Shown here: positions 1-11,847 of the stretch, piece by piece
How positions within the stretch are numbered: the stretch's first letter is position 1
How the letters are laid out: each line of letters begins with the position of its first letter
Source of the DNA: Capitulum mitella
Lineage: Eukaryota; Arthropoda; Thecostraca; Pollicipedomorpha; Pollicipedidae
Direction of reading: 5' to 3'
DNA: 64,000 bases
Assembly: GCA_030062745.1 (NCBI GenBank)
Contig: CP099840.1
Location: forward strand, 15,687,218-15,751,217
Notes under the pieces: model-generated
Databases searched by the model: none
What the model saw: only the letters and a program-made list of their open reading frames with translations
Told to the model about the DNA's origin: nothing
Program-made: the position numbers and the translations under genes

Positions 1-235
1 TAACATGTTCGTAATTTGGTCGCATTGTCCGTCAGTTGTTGTTGCGTTATGGTCTCGTGTTCTTGTCTCGTGTGCTGTAGTGGCGCGCCGTCACGTTGGT
101 GCATAGTGAGTCGTCTGGAGAGCGTCGTTGTTGTAACACCAATGTATTGTCCTGAGCAAAGTTTGCAGCCTTCGTATTCACAAGTAAACTGGTACATTAC
201 ATCGGTGTTTTAAGTCTGTCAGGTCGCTTTTTTCG
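1..235 (-). pseudogene. Penelope-like GIY-YIG endonuclease fragment, left arm of inverted pair
   Basis: Read on the minus strand it encodes a decayed version of the fragment at 480-710: QFTCEYEGCKLCS, QYIGVTTTTL and a frameshifted remainder. The DNA is an inverted copy of 480-710 with scattered differences. Family knowledge: the C-terminal GIY-YIG nuclease of Penelope-like retroelements has the pattern YxFTC…[16 protein letters not shown]. The copy is cut by the window edge. Confidence 0.75.
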
Positions 236-479
236 ACGAGGAAATCTGAAGTTTTCTTATTTTTGTAATAATTAGCTGCAGTTTTCCATCCTGTTCTGGC
301 TGAACATATCTGGACATGCTTTTCTTTATCGCTTGTTCGTCTTTTTCTGTGGGAGGCTGTCATTTGGTTTCCACAGAAGAGTGTAATCTGGATTGATTGG
401 TCATGCTGTGTCAGTTCACAAGACTTCAGATTTCCTCATCAAAATGAACGGTCTACGATCAGACCGTTCAGACAGATCA

Positions 480-710
480 GAACGATCAGACAAACTTAAT
501 AACACCAATGTAGTGTGCCAATTTACTTGTGAATACGAAGGTTGCAAACTTCGGCCAGTACACTCCATTGGTGTTACAACAACGACGCTCTCCAGACAAC
601 TCACTATGCACCAACGTGGCGGCGCGCCACTGCAACACATGAAACAAGAACGAGACCATAACGCGACAACAGCTGACGGAGAGTACGACCATATTACGAA
701 CATGTTATGA
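480..710 (+). pseudogene. Penelope-like GIY-YIG endonuclease fragment, right arm of inverted pair
   Basis: Plus-strand reading NVVCQFTCEYEGCKL, then HSIGVTTTTLSRQLTMHQRG and GAPLQHM. This matches the GIY-YIG endonuclease of Penelope-like elements, with the usual YIG here SIG. Coding runs outward from the centre of the inverted repeat, as does the left copy on the other strand, so the two are head-to-head. It is only a C-terminal fragment with no reverse transcriptase nearby. Confidence 0.78.
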
Positions 711-929
711 CGTGAGACGGCTTCAAATATGGCAAAGTGCACATATCCATGAAAACTCGCCAGCCCCAAACAAACAACTAAATTCTTGCATCACCTTAGA
801 GCTATTGGGAGCAGGGCGTTAGCCCTTCAACCCAGCGCTTCGATTAATTTTTTTATCTATTTACTCATTTCTCTACTGACGGTATATGTTACATGTAAAC
901 CTGGTGCGCCGAAGAAAATTCAAACAAGT

Positions 930-1142
930 ACTTGTGCCAATTTTCCGCCACTCTGCAGATCAGATAAGTGTCTCAAAACGTTAGAATATAAATAAGTGAG
1001 TAATTTTGTACATATGATATGTAATCTCGACGAATTTGCTAACAGAAAGGCCCTAGAACTTGAACGGTACATCAGAAAACTAGGAAATGCGGTTGTTCTT
1101 CACGAAACATTATGAAAGAAAACATACTGTCACAATATACCA

Positions 1143-1188
<46 letters not shown>

Positions 1189-1500
1189 CATACCTTCCTA
1201 TTTATATGCCTATATACTATACATATTCCTCTATACTTTCTATATATATTTATATATACGCCACAATATACCTTCGTATATTGTGGCAGTATGTTTTCTT
1301 TGATAATGTTTCGTAAAGAACAACCGCATGTTCCGCATTTCATAGTTTTCTGATGTACCGTTCAAGTTCTAGGGCCTTTCTGTTAGCAAATTCGTCGAGA
1401 TTACATATCATATGTACAAAATTACTCACTTATTTATATTCTAACGTTTTGAGACACTTATCTGATCTGCAGAGTGCCGGAAAATCGTCACAAATATTTG
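930..1500. repeat. Foldback repeat, arms about 215 bp around a TA-rich loop
   Basis: The arm 930-1146 is the reverse complement of about 1271-1500 (shared blocks include CACTCTGCAGATC, CTCGACGAATTTGCTAAC and AAACATACTG). The loop holds (TA)n at 1147-1186 and a second small palindrome, GCCACAATATA, around 1260-1285. In the left arm one plus-strand frame is open (HMICNLDEFANRKALELERY…), which may be remnant coding sequence of a retroelement. Confidence 0.85.
1147..1186. repeat. (TA)n microsatellite
   Basis: Pure alternating TA run of 40 bp in the loop of the foldback repeat at 930-1500. Confidence 0.98.
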
Positions 1501-1551
1501 TTACATATACTTGTATATATAACAAATACTTAAATACTTGTATAAAATACT

Positions 1552-1552
<1 letters not shown>

Positions 1553-1602
<50 letters not shown>
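1553..1602. repeat. (TA)n microsatellite
   Basis: Pure alternating TA run of about 50 bp just left of the Penelope-like palindrome at 1655-3112. A matching run lies just right of it. Confidence 0.98.
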
Positions 1603-1604
<2 letters not shown>

Positions 1605-1654
1605 CAAATCACACTTTGAAGTTGCAAGTTATGTATTAAAATTAAATATTTCGA

Positions 1655-2300
1655 ACCATCTCGGCTCCTTATCACAGCATCAATTCCGTTACACACGTTC
1701 ACCGACCATATTTTTCTTAACACACGTGCATAAAACAATTCAATCGGGGTTTTCACTACAGTATTTCGCTTTTATCATACCCGCTACTACTTCATCGAAA
1801 GAAACCTGACCTGGTGGCGTATTTACATTTTCTGTTGTGCTGAGCAATGCCGACTCCACGACGCGCCTTTTGATATCGTCATTCGAACTGAACACAGTTT
1901 TGGCCTGGTCAAACTTAAGTGAATGATTAAGATCCCAAACATGACAAAAAATGACACTTTTTTCGCTTCCAGCCCGTATATCTCTCCGGTGTTCGTATAT
2001 CCTTCTTGAGAAACACCTCCCTGTCTCCCCGAGATATGTTTCCTTGGGGCACTATTTACATGAGATGGTATAAACACCAATGCTTTTGTCACTTTTTGGT
2101 TAGTTTCCTATCAAGGTTTTCCTAATGGTGTTGAGGTACGTAAACGCCACACCCACACCTTCCTCGTGAGACTTGTTTGAAGCCTTTTAGGCGTTCGTTA
2201 TACGGCAGAACTAAACATTTTTTGGGTGCGCCTTTCCTCTCCCTATTTTTTAAGAAAAATGTTCTAGCCGACAAATGGCCTCATAAATAAACCATTCCGG
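1655..2300 (-). pseudogene. Penelope-like element 3' end, left arm of 1.46-kb palindrome
   Basis: Minus-strand copy of the fragment at 2432-3112. Recognisable parts are the end of the GIY-YIG domain (…SLTRPKLCSVRMTISKGAS) and a 3' untranslated segment out to about 1655. The reading frame is broken repeatedly. Coding runs away from the palindrome centre. Confidence 0.8.
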
Positions 2301-2431
2301 AAATCGCAGTACTAAGAATACTCTGTTCACAGATTAACATCAATACTGTCTATATATAAACTTGCCTATTTATACACAATATTAAAACAGCACTCGTAGG
2401 ACTACCAGTACTGTTTTAATCCGGAATTACA

Positions 2432-3112
2432 TCCGGAATCGTTTATTCATGAGGCCCATTTGTCGGTTAGATCAACATTTTTCTTAAAAAAAAAAAATAA
2501 AAAGTGGGAGAAAAGACGCATCCAAAAAATGTTCACTTCTGCCGTATAACGAAGGCCTGAAAGGCTTCAAACAAGTTAGTCACGGGGAAGGTGTGGGTGT
2601 GGCGGTTACGTACCTCAACACCATTGGGAAAACCTTGATAAAAAACCAACCAAAAAGTGAAAAAAGCATTGGTGTTCATGCTATCCCATGTAAATGGTGC
2701 CCCCAGAAAGCCTATCTCGGGGAGACGGTGAGGGATTTACCAAAAAGGACATACGAACACGGGAGAGATATACGGGTTGGAAACCAAACAACTGCCATTT
2801 TTGTCATGTTCGGGATTTTAATCATTCACTTGATTCTGACCAGGCCAAATTGTGTTCAGTTCGAATGACTATATCAAAAGGCGCATCGCGGAGTCGGCGC
2901 TGATCATCACAACAGAAAATGTAAACATGTCACCGCGTCAGTTTTATTTCAGTTAGGTAGTAGCGGCCATGATAAAAACGAAACACTGCAGTGAAAGCTC
3001 CAACTGAATTGTTTCATGTGCGTGTCTTAAGAAAAACACGGTCAGTGAATGCGCGTAGGGGAATGGATGCTGTGTAAATGCAAAACTTTGATACGGAGCC
3101 GAGATGAAACGG
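2432..3112 (+). pseudogene. Penelope-like element 3' end, right arm of 1.46-kb palindrome
   Basis: Open from LPYNEGLKGF (2539 onward) through YLNTIGKTLI and into a GIY-YIG nuclease: SIGVHAIPCKWC, QKAYLGETVRDLPKR, YEHGRDIRVGN, then after a frameshift near 2800 HFCHVRDFNHSLDSDQAK. This matches the C-terminus of Penelope-like proteins (IPY…G, then GIYxIPC…YIGETGRxLxxRxxEH). About 200 bp of 3' flank to about 3112 is also shared with the left arm. The element is 5'-truncated: no reverse transcriptase precedes it. Confidence 0.85.
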
Positions 3113-3193
3113 TTAGTCCGAGTACATAATCTGCGACTCCGAAGTGCTGTTTCTCTCCAAATATCCATGCAAAAATAAGTGCATTTGTTTCCA

Positions 3194-3199
<6 letters not shown>

Positions 3200-3249
<50 letters not shown>
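3200..3249. repeat. (TA)n microsatellite
   Basis: Pure alternating TA run of 50 bp on the right flank of the Penelope-like palindrome. Confidence 0.98.
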
Positions 3250-3251
<2 letters not shown>

Positions 3252-4690
3252 TGTCCTATCAAAGACCACACCATTACCTGCATTTCTGCTTGGCAGCATG
3301 CTTGTCAGCAATACGACTTTTTTCCACAACTTTTCAATCATTTCAGTTGCACTACAGGTAATGGCCTTCACTGCATTCATCCAGTAATTCCCTGTCATTA
3401 AGTCATGTCTTTATCACCATTACCATTTTTAGCCTTTATAATGTCATAGCATTACGAAACGTTAGCCTTAAAAGAAGATATAATTATGGTATGGTAATGT
3501 TATTTCCCAGCTTTATGAAGAGGCTACAAAAGCGGCAATAGATACTTAACATTTTGAAAAGAAAATCACAAATGCGTACTATACAGTGCTCTCGATCAGA
3601 CTCGTATAAATACGCGCCAGGGTGAGGAGGAGGGGGTCAATTTGACTCCCTCCCATGAAGCTTTTCCAAAATAGCCCCAAAACAGTGCAGGACAGCCACA
3701 CCAAATTTAACATAGCTGTACCAAACTAAATAGTGGATCTCTTGATATGAAAAAAGCATTAGCGTCTTTTAATATCACCAAGACAGAGCAGGTCACAGTC
3801 GGGTCATGATTTTCAGAAATGATCATTTTTGGGATATGCCTCAAATTACTGCCATGAATATGGTTTCAAGAACATACCTTAAACCTTTTAAGTGTGCACA
3901 GATAACCACCTGAAAAAAACAAAAACAGTCTGATCGATCTGAGGTCACGTCACGAGATCGGATCGAGGTCGAAGGTAAGAAATTATTTTCAAAGATAGAA
4001 CTTCCATTATCATCTTGACCAAAAAAAAACGGGGCACATGTAAAGGTCACTTCATCTTCTACCAGTGTAACAAGTTTTAGGTTGATATCAGATCAGGACA
4101 CGGAGAAATGACCAAAATTGTGTTCGTGCGTAGTCATTTTCTTCAGAGGCCAGACAATGAAACAATGCCAATTTGTTGTTCAGTGCCTTATTCAAGGCTA
4201 AAACGATGCAAAACAATGTCAGGGATGACTTAACGCACATTCCGATGGTTCTGATCTCCTCTAGGTCATCTCAGGTCACTGATCTGAAATGAAGTTCACT
4301 AACCCTGGTACGCCCATCTCTGCAACAACTGGCTTTACAGGGCATTTCTCGATGCTGATTTCGAATTCAGCGCCCAAAATTACCTAAGGTATGGCACAGG
4401 ATGAGGTAAACAGGTGTCAAAAAGAAATTGATTAAATGGGTTTTTGACTTCGGTCTAGCATCCTGTGCCCATCTACTATTCTGACGTAGCCGGAGGATAC
4501 GATGAAGTTTTTACTTACCAGTGCAAAATTTTAAGTGACAAAATAGTGCCAGATGAGGGTAGTTGGTTTTGTGAAACACATTTTTGTAGATTCCATTTTC
4601 GGCATAGACTGGAATAAAGAGGTATTTTTGGGTGCCGATTCTAATTCAGCACCAGAATTTACCCGGAGATACCGCCAAACAAGATGTATG
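3250..4690. other. Intergenic DNA, AGGTCA-containing repeat copy
   Basis: No gene was seen. About 3840-4140 is a diverged copy of the repeat at 44980-45330: both contain TTGATATCAG followed by TCxGGxCACGGAGxxATGACC. A direct repeat of AGGTCA with a 4-bp spacer lies at 4263-4278. Confidence 0.6.
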
Positions 4691-5094
4691 ACCCTCCATG
4701 AAATCACAGCCATGTGACTAAGTTGTGCTAAACCTCTAATTAAAACATAAGTACCATACTGTAACCATGTTAACACAATTCTAACTCTGCAAGCAAACGA
4801 CTGTCTCCATGTAATAATGAGGTATGATATCACAACTGACTTGCACAAAGAATGCCAACTTAAAGTGGCATTACTATTTGCAAAATTTTGTACTCCAAAC
4901 AAGAATTATACTCTGACCCCATGAACAAATGCCAAATTTCTAACCCTAATCTTGTGTGTTGCCAGACATGGATTCAGTTGATCACTCACCCAACAAAACT
5001 GCACTTTTGATTGCTCAAGTTACTTAATGCATGTTCCTTTCAGTGTAACTGCATCATTACAAAACTGGTGCTCATCACAAAAAACTGTTAAATG

Positions 5095-5500
5095 ACAGCC
5101 TAACCTCCCCCAATATGGGTTTGTCAATGGATTTCACCCATTTTATTTTGATCAATGGAAATTTATCAATACTTCTGAAACTATTTATCAAATAAAAAAT
5201 GGAACTTCCCCCATGCATCTGTATGTCTGTATGTATATGTATGTATGTTGTATGTATGTATGTATGTATGTATGTATGTATGTATAAAAAAGGAAGATAG
5301 ACTGGTACACCACTTTAGGCTTCATTCTTTACTGCTTATCTATTATCTACTGCTGCTGATTTTTCCTACTATTACTCATTTCCCTCACAAACCAATAAAC
5401 AAATATAGGGTGGGCCCAAACCAACAATGGGTGGGCCCAAATTAACACTGGGTGGGCCAGGGCCCTCTCAAAAGAATATACACTGGCATCCCTGCAAAAC
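5095..5500 (+). repeat. Dispersed repeat family X, copy 1 (CpG-poor)
   Basis: It aligns with 21745-22160 in the same orientation: CCTAACCTCCCCCAA near the start, CAATGGATTT, GGAAATTTA, then after an internal microsatellite GGGTGGGC, GGGCCAGG and CCCTCTCAAAAGAATA at the end. Where copy 2 has CG, this copy mostly has TG or CA. Confidence 0.85.
5228..5285 (+). repeat. (TATG)n microsatellite
   Basis: Tandem TATG units, internal to dispersed repeat X copy 1. In copy 2 the corresponding place holds TA/TATG-rich sequence (about 21865-21945). Confidence 0.95.
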
Positions 5501-6629
5501 ACTGAGTTTTGCATACAAACAGGATGACATGTGGATAGAAAAACAATTTTCCTGAATACACAGTGTTTTCAATTGTCATGTGTCCGGCAGTCAAACACAT
5601 TGTCAGTCTTTCAGCCAGCTGCAGTACCAGTGAATGGGGGTGAGGGTGGGGTAGCATGGATAACTGGCCATTAACAATGGCAAATTTAATATTACCCAAA
5701 AAACAATGCAAGAAACAGGGATTCAAAAATGCTGCTTTCTCCAGTGACTTGAACATCCAAACAATTCCTACCAACAGTCACCAGAACCTGCAGTTTAAAT
5801 ACTGAGTGAAACTAGGCCCCATAAAATCCAAACAATACCAAATGGGTAATGACAAATACAAACTTTTCTCAGAAAGCATGCAGCTTTCTCTTCTTGCTAC
5901 CTGCCCCATTCAATAACAATGTCATTAGTGCACACAAGATAATTACTGGATCGGCCTGCTATGCCATTTTCAAGAGAATGCTTCAACCTGCACCAGTATT
6001 TTGAATGGCACTCCAAATTAACCTATAAATAAATATGTTTTAGCATGGCCAAATGAATGAAAACAAAGGTTAAGGATGAGTACTTTTTGTAGTTATGAGA
6101 AAAGCAGTGAAGAAGACTAGGAACTGTGAGACACAAATAATTCAGTGGGCTGAAAATCAGTGTTGCTTTTATGCAACAATTATGGAACAAAAGTTGAACG
6201 ACAGTTAATTTTCATTATGCTCCCTATATTTAATTGGAGTTTGAAATTTAATACTGGCCCCACTGGCACTGTTTGGAAGGAACTGATCCAAAATGCTTCT
6301 TTGCTCCCAATTCTCCTCCTCCCCCAACTGTGGAGTTCCCACACCCATCAATGCATTGTCTGATCACTGGCCATTGTAAGGACTTTGTTATAACAAAGTA
6401 TACCACATAATACAGGATGGGAATCTATCACCAAATTCAAGGATGAAAATGTGTTCATATGATGGCACATATCACACAGCAGCCATTCTCCATGCAACAC
6501 ATCATGATGAGCACATCACATTTAGCTGGTTGAAAGTAAATCAAGACTGACATCATGCAACACAATGCTTTAAAACAATGTTTTAAAGGCCCTATGACCA
6601 ATGGTGATGCATGAAGCATACACCGAGAT

Positions 6630-7875
6630 TAAACATGTTTATGTTAACGGTAACATACACCATGCCCCAAAAACAAAATTTTGTCAAGGATGCTGGAACC
6701 ACAGATACCACTCGATAACACGCAGAAAAATAGTTTTTCAACCGAAATCTTCAAGACCTTTTGCATCTACTGAGATTCATCACAACATTATACACACCTG
6801 CCCACATTTAATGACCACTGCTATCCAGCGCTGAGCCTAAGAGTAATACACATATTCCTACGACAAAGTCGCAACCTCCATATCTATACAAAGAACCGCC
6901 AAGCCAAGTCCCTATATAACAGGTACCAGCACATCTTCCTAAAAGTTTAGGATCTATTCGTCTGAAGAGAGGAAACGGAGTTTTAAAAAATAGCGCTATG
7001 GGAACGCCGTTTAGGTCCCACGCTGCATAAAAATCACGCTATGGGAAACGTGCTGAGATGACTGGAAACCGGAACTGCGTGTAAATAGTGGAGAAAAAGA
7101 AAGATTCGATATTCTGTTTTATGGCCTTGCCAAACGAACATTAGGCGTGCGTTAAAGGCCCTGGGATATGGCGTGTGGTGACATCGATGGGTAGGATCTG
7201 TATCATGTGGAAGTACTTGAGCATGATTATAAACATAAACAGCCTTCTTTTGTTTCGTTTCATTATCATACCCCAAGCCCAGGAACCTGCAAAAGAACAT
7301 TTTTGGCTTTATCAAGTTACTTGTTGGATTAGTTCTTAATTTTTACTTGTTAGGGTCATTAATGCTTGATCAGTCTCCATTTAGCATGCACCTCATTTTG
7401 CCTATTCATAAGTAGAGAATGCAGGAGGTTCCTGTCCTTGGTAAGGGGAACAGAAGCATGTTATTTCAAGGTCTGTCTATCATAATATGTACTACATGTG
7501 TGTCAGAATGCCAGAGAGTGATTCTTAACATGAGGTTCTGTGAGAAATGAGGCTGTGGAGGACCCAGGAACTCCCACTCATTGCCACGTTTTCAACATAT
7601 GGTTGCTGTTGCTGTGCTCATTCATCCACATGAGTATTTTTCACCCATTTAATGCTTGTGTTACATTAAATTCATTTATGTTGGTAGCATTGCTGCAGGT
7701 GTTGCTAACATTTGCAACTGCATGTGCAAGTGTAAGTCAACATTGCTGATTTTGGCCTCCACAAATGACTTGCAGAAGGTAAAGAAGGCCAGTTGGGTTC
7801 TTCAGTGGTTGTTTTCATGAACACTGATAGGGTGATTTTGTGAAGGCACAGGACAGCTTATAATGTTGGCATGTT
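6630..7875. other. Intergenic, no gene recognised
   Basis: About 6640-7290 contains CG at a normal level; from about 7300 the sequence is CpG-poor again up to the TGTC array. I saw no conserved protein in any frame. Confidence 0.5.
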
Positions 7876-8430
7876 TGTCTGTCTTCACCTGTTTCCCTTC
7901 ATTAATCTGTCTGTGTCTGTTGTTGTCTCTGTGTCATTGTCTCCTGTGTGTGTCTTTCTGTTGTCTGTGCCTATATCTGTGCATATGTCTGTATATGGGT
8001 TTTGCACTGTGTGCCTTTCTGCATGTCTGTGTTTATGTCTGAATTAGTGGTAGTGTGTATGTATGTCCAAATTTGTGTGTGTGTGTGTGTCTGAATGTGT
8101 TGTGTGTGTGTCTGGGTGTGTCTTTGTGTGTATGTCTGGATACATCTGCCTAAATAGGTCTGGATGTGCTTGTGAATGTATGCCTGACTGTGCCTTTCTG
8201 TGTATGGCTGATGGTGTCTGTCTGATACTGACTGTCCTTGTCTACCGATCTGTGTGTCTATATCTATTTGTTTTTATCTGTCTGTCTGTCAATCTGCCTG
8301 GGTTTGTCTGTGCATCAGTCTGTGCCAGTCTTTGTCTGTTTTTGTCTGTGTGCTAATGCCTCTTTTTGTGTTTGTCTCTCTGTTGTCTTTTTGTCTGTCC
8401 ACTTGTCTGTCTGTATATAGATCTTTCCCC
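7875..8430 (+). repeat. TGTC/TGTCTG-rich degenerate array, left part
   Basis: This is a low-complexity stretch of TGTCTGTG-like words without a fixed period. It stops exactly at the transposon target duplication and resumes at 12038. The original array was therefore one block, split by the insertion. Confidence 0.9.
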
Positions 8431-8438
8431 ATGTGCAT

Positions 8439-8612
8439 AAGGGTGGATCGAAAAAAATACATCAACTTCTCAGGGGTCAAAACGCTTGCTCATGAATGTG
8501 AAAAAAGAAACATGAGGGCCCCAAAAATATTTGAAATATTTTAGATAGGGTGCACAAAGCATTTTTGGGACCAGAAATACGCCTTCTAGGCGTTGAAGTC
8601 TCCATTGCTTTA
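8439..8612 (+). repeat. Left terminal inverted repeat of the 3.6-kb transposon
   Basis: It pairs with 11848-12029 in inverse orientation over its whole length, with scattered mismatches and small gaps. The outermost 12 bases differ only at the first base. Confidence 0.88.
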
Positions 8613-8746
8613 AACATTTTGCACAAGAAGGTAACCTTTCAGAAGTCTATTTGAATCCTGTGAGTGATAATTTTCGGCGTTTAGCGCATGTGCCGCACAA
8701 ACGCTGTTTGCGTCATGTCGGCAACCATCGAAACATATCATAATTG

Positions 8747-8766
8747 TCATCGTCATCACCATCATC

Positions 8767-8858
<92 letters not shown>

Positions 8859-8870
8859 TATTATCTTCAC
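8747..8870 (+). repeat. (ATC)n microsatellite inside the transposon
   Basis: About 120 bp of nearly pure ATC lies between the 3' end of the transposon gene and its left TIR. It creates long spurious poly-His, poly-Asp, poly-Met and poly-Ser open frames. Confidence 0.97.
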
Positions 8871-8971
8871 CATTCTTCAAACGCCACCCCAGACACAACG
8901 TTAAAACAGAACTATTTATTTGTGATGATTGACGTTCCACAACAAACTCCGCTGACACTAATAAACCAGCC

Positions 8972-11328
8972 TCAGTGGTCACTTGTCACTTGAAGCCAGT
9001 CATAGAAGTCCCTCCTCATGTCCATCACTGGCAGACCAGTCCTGGACCGGGCTTTTGCCAGTATCAGCGCATGACGTCCACTGTGTCCCGCCTTCTTCTC
9101 TGCCGTTTGTGTGACTTCTTCCACCCATCGTTCGACCCCTTGGGAGTGGCAGGGAAAGTCACTGAAGTCCACTGGTGCTTCCACAACAGCCGCGATGGTC
9201 TCGTCTGATATTTCCATGACCAAAGGTGGCTCCGTTGTATCTTGCCAGTCAGTCATGTGGTGGTACTTCTCGGCATGGAAGTTGATGTCAGGGACAACGA
9301 ACTGGCGTATGTCATCTGGATCCTGATCCTGGCATCTTCTGGTTTGACATCTTCTGCGCTCTATCGCCAGCATCCTGTTCTCCTGCTGATCGTCGGCCAG
9401 CATAGCGATCAGGACATGCTCACTGTGGGCCCAAAACCCGTTGCGCTGAAGCACCTTTTGTGTGACGTTACGGTCTCCCTCCGGCAGCTTTCTTGACAGC
9501 GATATCAGAAAGAGCAGGTTCTTCGTTCCGTCGCTGATATTTGAATGAAGTCTGTACCTGAACCATCCGGGGCCGTACTGGTTTAGTATTAAATATACTA
9601 GCTGTACAAGCGCCGGTGCTGGAGCTTCTGTGGACACATATAGTCTGAGTACTCTATTTGCAAGTGTAACCCAACGGGCTTGATGGATGGCCCCTGGTTC
9701 TAAGGCCAACAAGCACTGGGTAACACCTTCTGGTCCTGCCTGGACGGCCCTACGCATGCCATGCAGGTATTGCTGATCTTTGCTCATCTCATTTCGAACT
9801 TCTACCGGAATTGAAGGAACTAGTCCCGGTACTGGCTCAAACTTAGCCAAAGGCAGTGTAGTCAGATCTCTATGAATGGCTTTGCCAACTGGTCCGTGGA
9901 AGGATGCTTCACCACTCGTTCCACCATCAGCATCCTTGAACACATGTCTCAGCGTCAGTTCGTTGATGTGGATGCCGCATATAGCTTGCTGGAGTGGACG
10001 GTCTACACCCAGTTCGATTGGCCTGTTCGCACCGCTGTTGCGGCCGGTATTTACCGCTGTGCCATCTGATCCAAGTACCACTGGATGCGCATCGTTGTCC
10101 CGTATCACGTCCAGCAACTCCTTTGCGATATCTGCAGCACATCCGCTATTTGGAGACACGTGATCGACATACCGGTGGCCGGGCTCAGTAACCACTACCT
10201 CGTGCAGTTCTTTGGTAAACGTTACTTTCTTACCAACTTTCTGCAGCGTCTTGTCCTCCCTACTGTCGTAATAGAATCCTGCTAAGCGGTCACGTCGCTT
10301 TTGCAATGAGCTTTCAGCCACCTCTTCTTTACCCCATTTGTCTCTCTGTCGCCGGATTTTGCTGCGGTCTGTCAGCTCAGCCTTTCTGTGATTATCCCAT
10401 AATCAAACAAAGCTGCGTTCAGCAAGCCAGCGGCGGAGCGATCAGAAATACCGTACCGATCACATCTGTGAAAAATTCGGAAGCTGATGTCGGTTCTGTC
10501 CGGCGACATCGTCCGCGTCATCGTCGGAACTAGGTGAATAAGAGCGGCTTGCATCAGCTGCCTCCGTATCACCCGTCTGACACTTTTCACTGCTATCATC
10601 GTCGTCATCTGCATCCCCTGGGATCAGTTGCCTTTCCTCAGGATCGTGCTGCCTGTCCCTCTTCTGTCTCTTTTCCGCTAGTTTCATACTTTCCCCCTTC
10701 TCTTTTGCCTTCGGACATTTTCCTCAGTTGTCTTCCGGTCAACGCCGCCTATGTAGAGCTTCCTCTCTCCTCGCTGGTGTTTGAGGAAAGCTACTTCTTG
10801 AGCTGGCAACCTTTTAGAAGCTGGACACGTGCCACAGGCGACATCAGCAAGATCGCATCGGCACCACATGATGTCAAATAAACCATTGTACTCTCGCTGC
10901 ACACACACGAACTTTCGAACCTTGCCCCGTTCGCGTTTCGAAGACCATTTCATGAGGTTCTTCCTCGTTATGGCCAGTCTTTCTACGTTCTGAATTATCC
11001 TGTTCTCCGAAATAACATTTGACATCTCTCTCTCGGTCTTACCCGACGTACCACCCATTTGAGACGCCTCTCCGTCGTTCACTGGTACGCACGTAATAAG
11101 ACTGGCTCTGTCCCAGATGGCCACTATGGCATTCTTGGCTGCTTTTGCTATTTCTCGTTTTGTCCGCTTCTTTCCAGAACGAGTTGTCCTTTCATTGCGT
11201 GTCTTCACGTAAAAGGCATAATACACTTCTCTTTTCCACAGTAGCTGGTTTATGGGAAGAGCGTCCGTGCCTGTTTGCCGCAAAGGGTGTTTCGTTCTCT
11301 GTCTTGTTGATGGTCCTGGATTACTCAT
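8972..11328 (-). pseudogene. Transposon-encoded RNase H-like protein, broken into several frames
   Basis: The pieces, in reading order on the minus strand, are as follows. 11328-10684 is a basic N-terminal part of 214 residues ending RRQKRRGKV. It has a C-x-C-x6-C-x2-C cluster (WCRCDLADVACGTCP), probably metal-binding, and a QRGERKLYIGGVD motif. 10687-10460 is an acidic Asp/Ser linker. A stretch containing CDRYGISDRSAAGLLNAAL (frame ending at 10372) comes next. About 10390-8972 is a 450-residue C-terminal part with FYYDSREDKTL, GHRYVDHVSP, VVLGSDGTAVNTGRNSG, INELTLRHVF and DGGTSGEASFHGPVGKA. I recall the same block order in uncharacterised multi-copy arthropod proteins (…DGTNVNTG…GPTSGP…). 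The central Asp resembles the second catalytic Asp of RNase H-fold transposases, but that is inference. At least one frameshift lies near 10380. Confidence 0.75.
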
Positions 11329-11847
11329 TTTAGCTCAGTTCAGAATATCACTGTGTCACAGCATGTCACAGAATGTCGCTTCCTGCGATCCGAATGCTGA
11401 TGAAACACACCCGAGTACTAAATCTCTGGTCACCACGCCACAGTCCAGGGACCAGCGCGCTACTCCTCTGACGTGTCTGTCTGACTCGACCGCCCTCCGA
11501 TGACAACAAAACGCTTCGCTGCGAGGTATCGTTTACCGGCACCGATCAAGGTTTTCAAGAGCGTCCTCAGAGATGAGCTGCGTGGGCAACGATATGTGTG
11601 GGAAGCCCACGAATTCGACTCGGACTCTGTAGTCCGCATCTATTGTAGGTCGTGAGGCTCACTAATGCGCGGTCTTAGCTCGTAAGGGCTATTGTCTACC
11701 ACTTTATCCTACCTGGCAGTCTCCTGTTATTTGCTCAAATCCATGCTCATCACCTATCCGTGAACTACAGACACTAAAAGGTCCACAAAGCTACGCACAG
11801 GTAGGGTGGATGGTGACCGAAGTGCTATCTTGCTATGCGTAATGCTA

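Larger units (their letters stand above)
4690..6630. other. CpG-poor intergenic block
   Basis: Almost no CG dinucleotides and many TG/CA words, unlike the flanks. It includes a dispersed repeat copy (5095-5500) with a (TATG)n tract. No coding region was recognised. Confidence 0.7.

Noticed and set aside
1087..1604. Tyr-Ile repeat frames
   Set aside because: Readings of (TA)n tracts.
8610..8993. Open frames of poly-Met, poly-His, poly-Asp and poly-Ser
   Set aside because: All are six-frame readings of one (ATC)n microsatellite.
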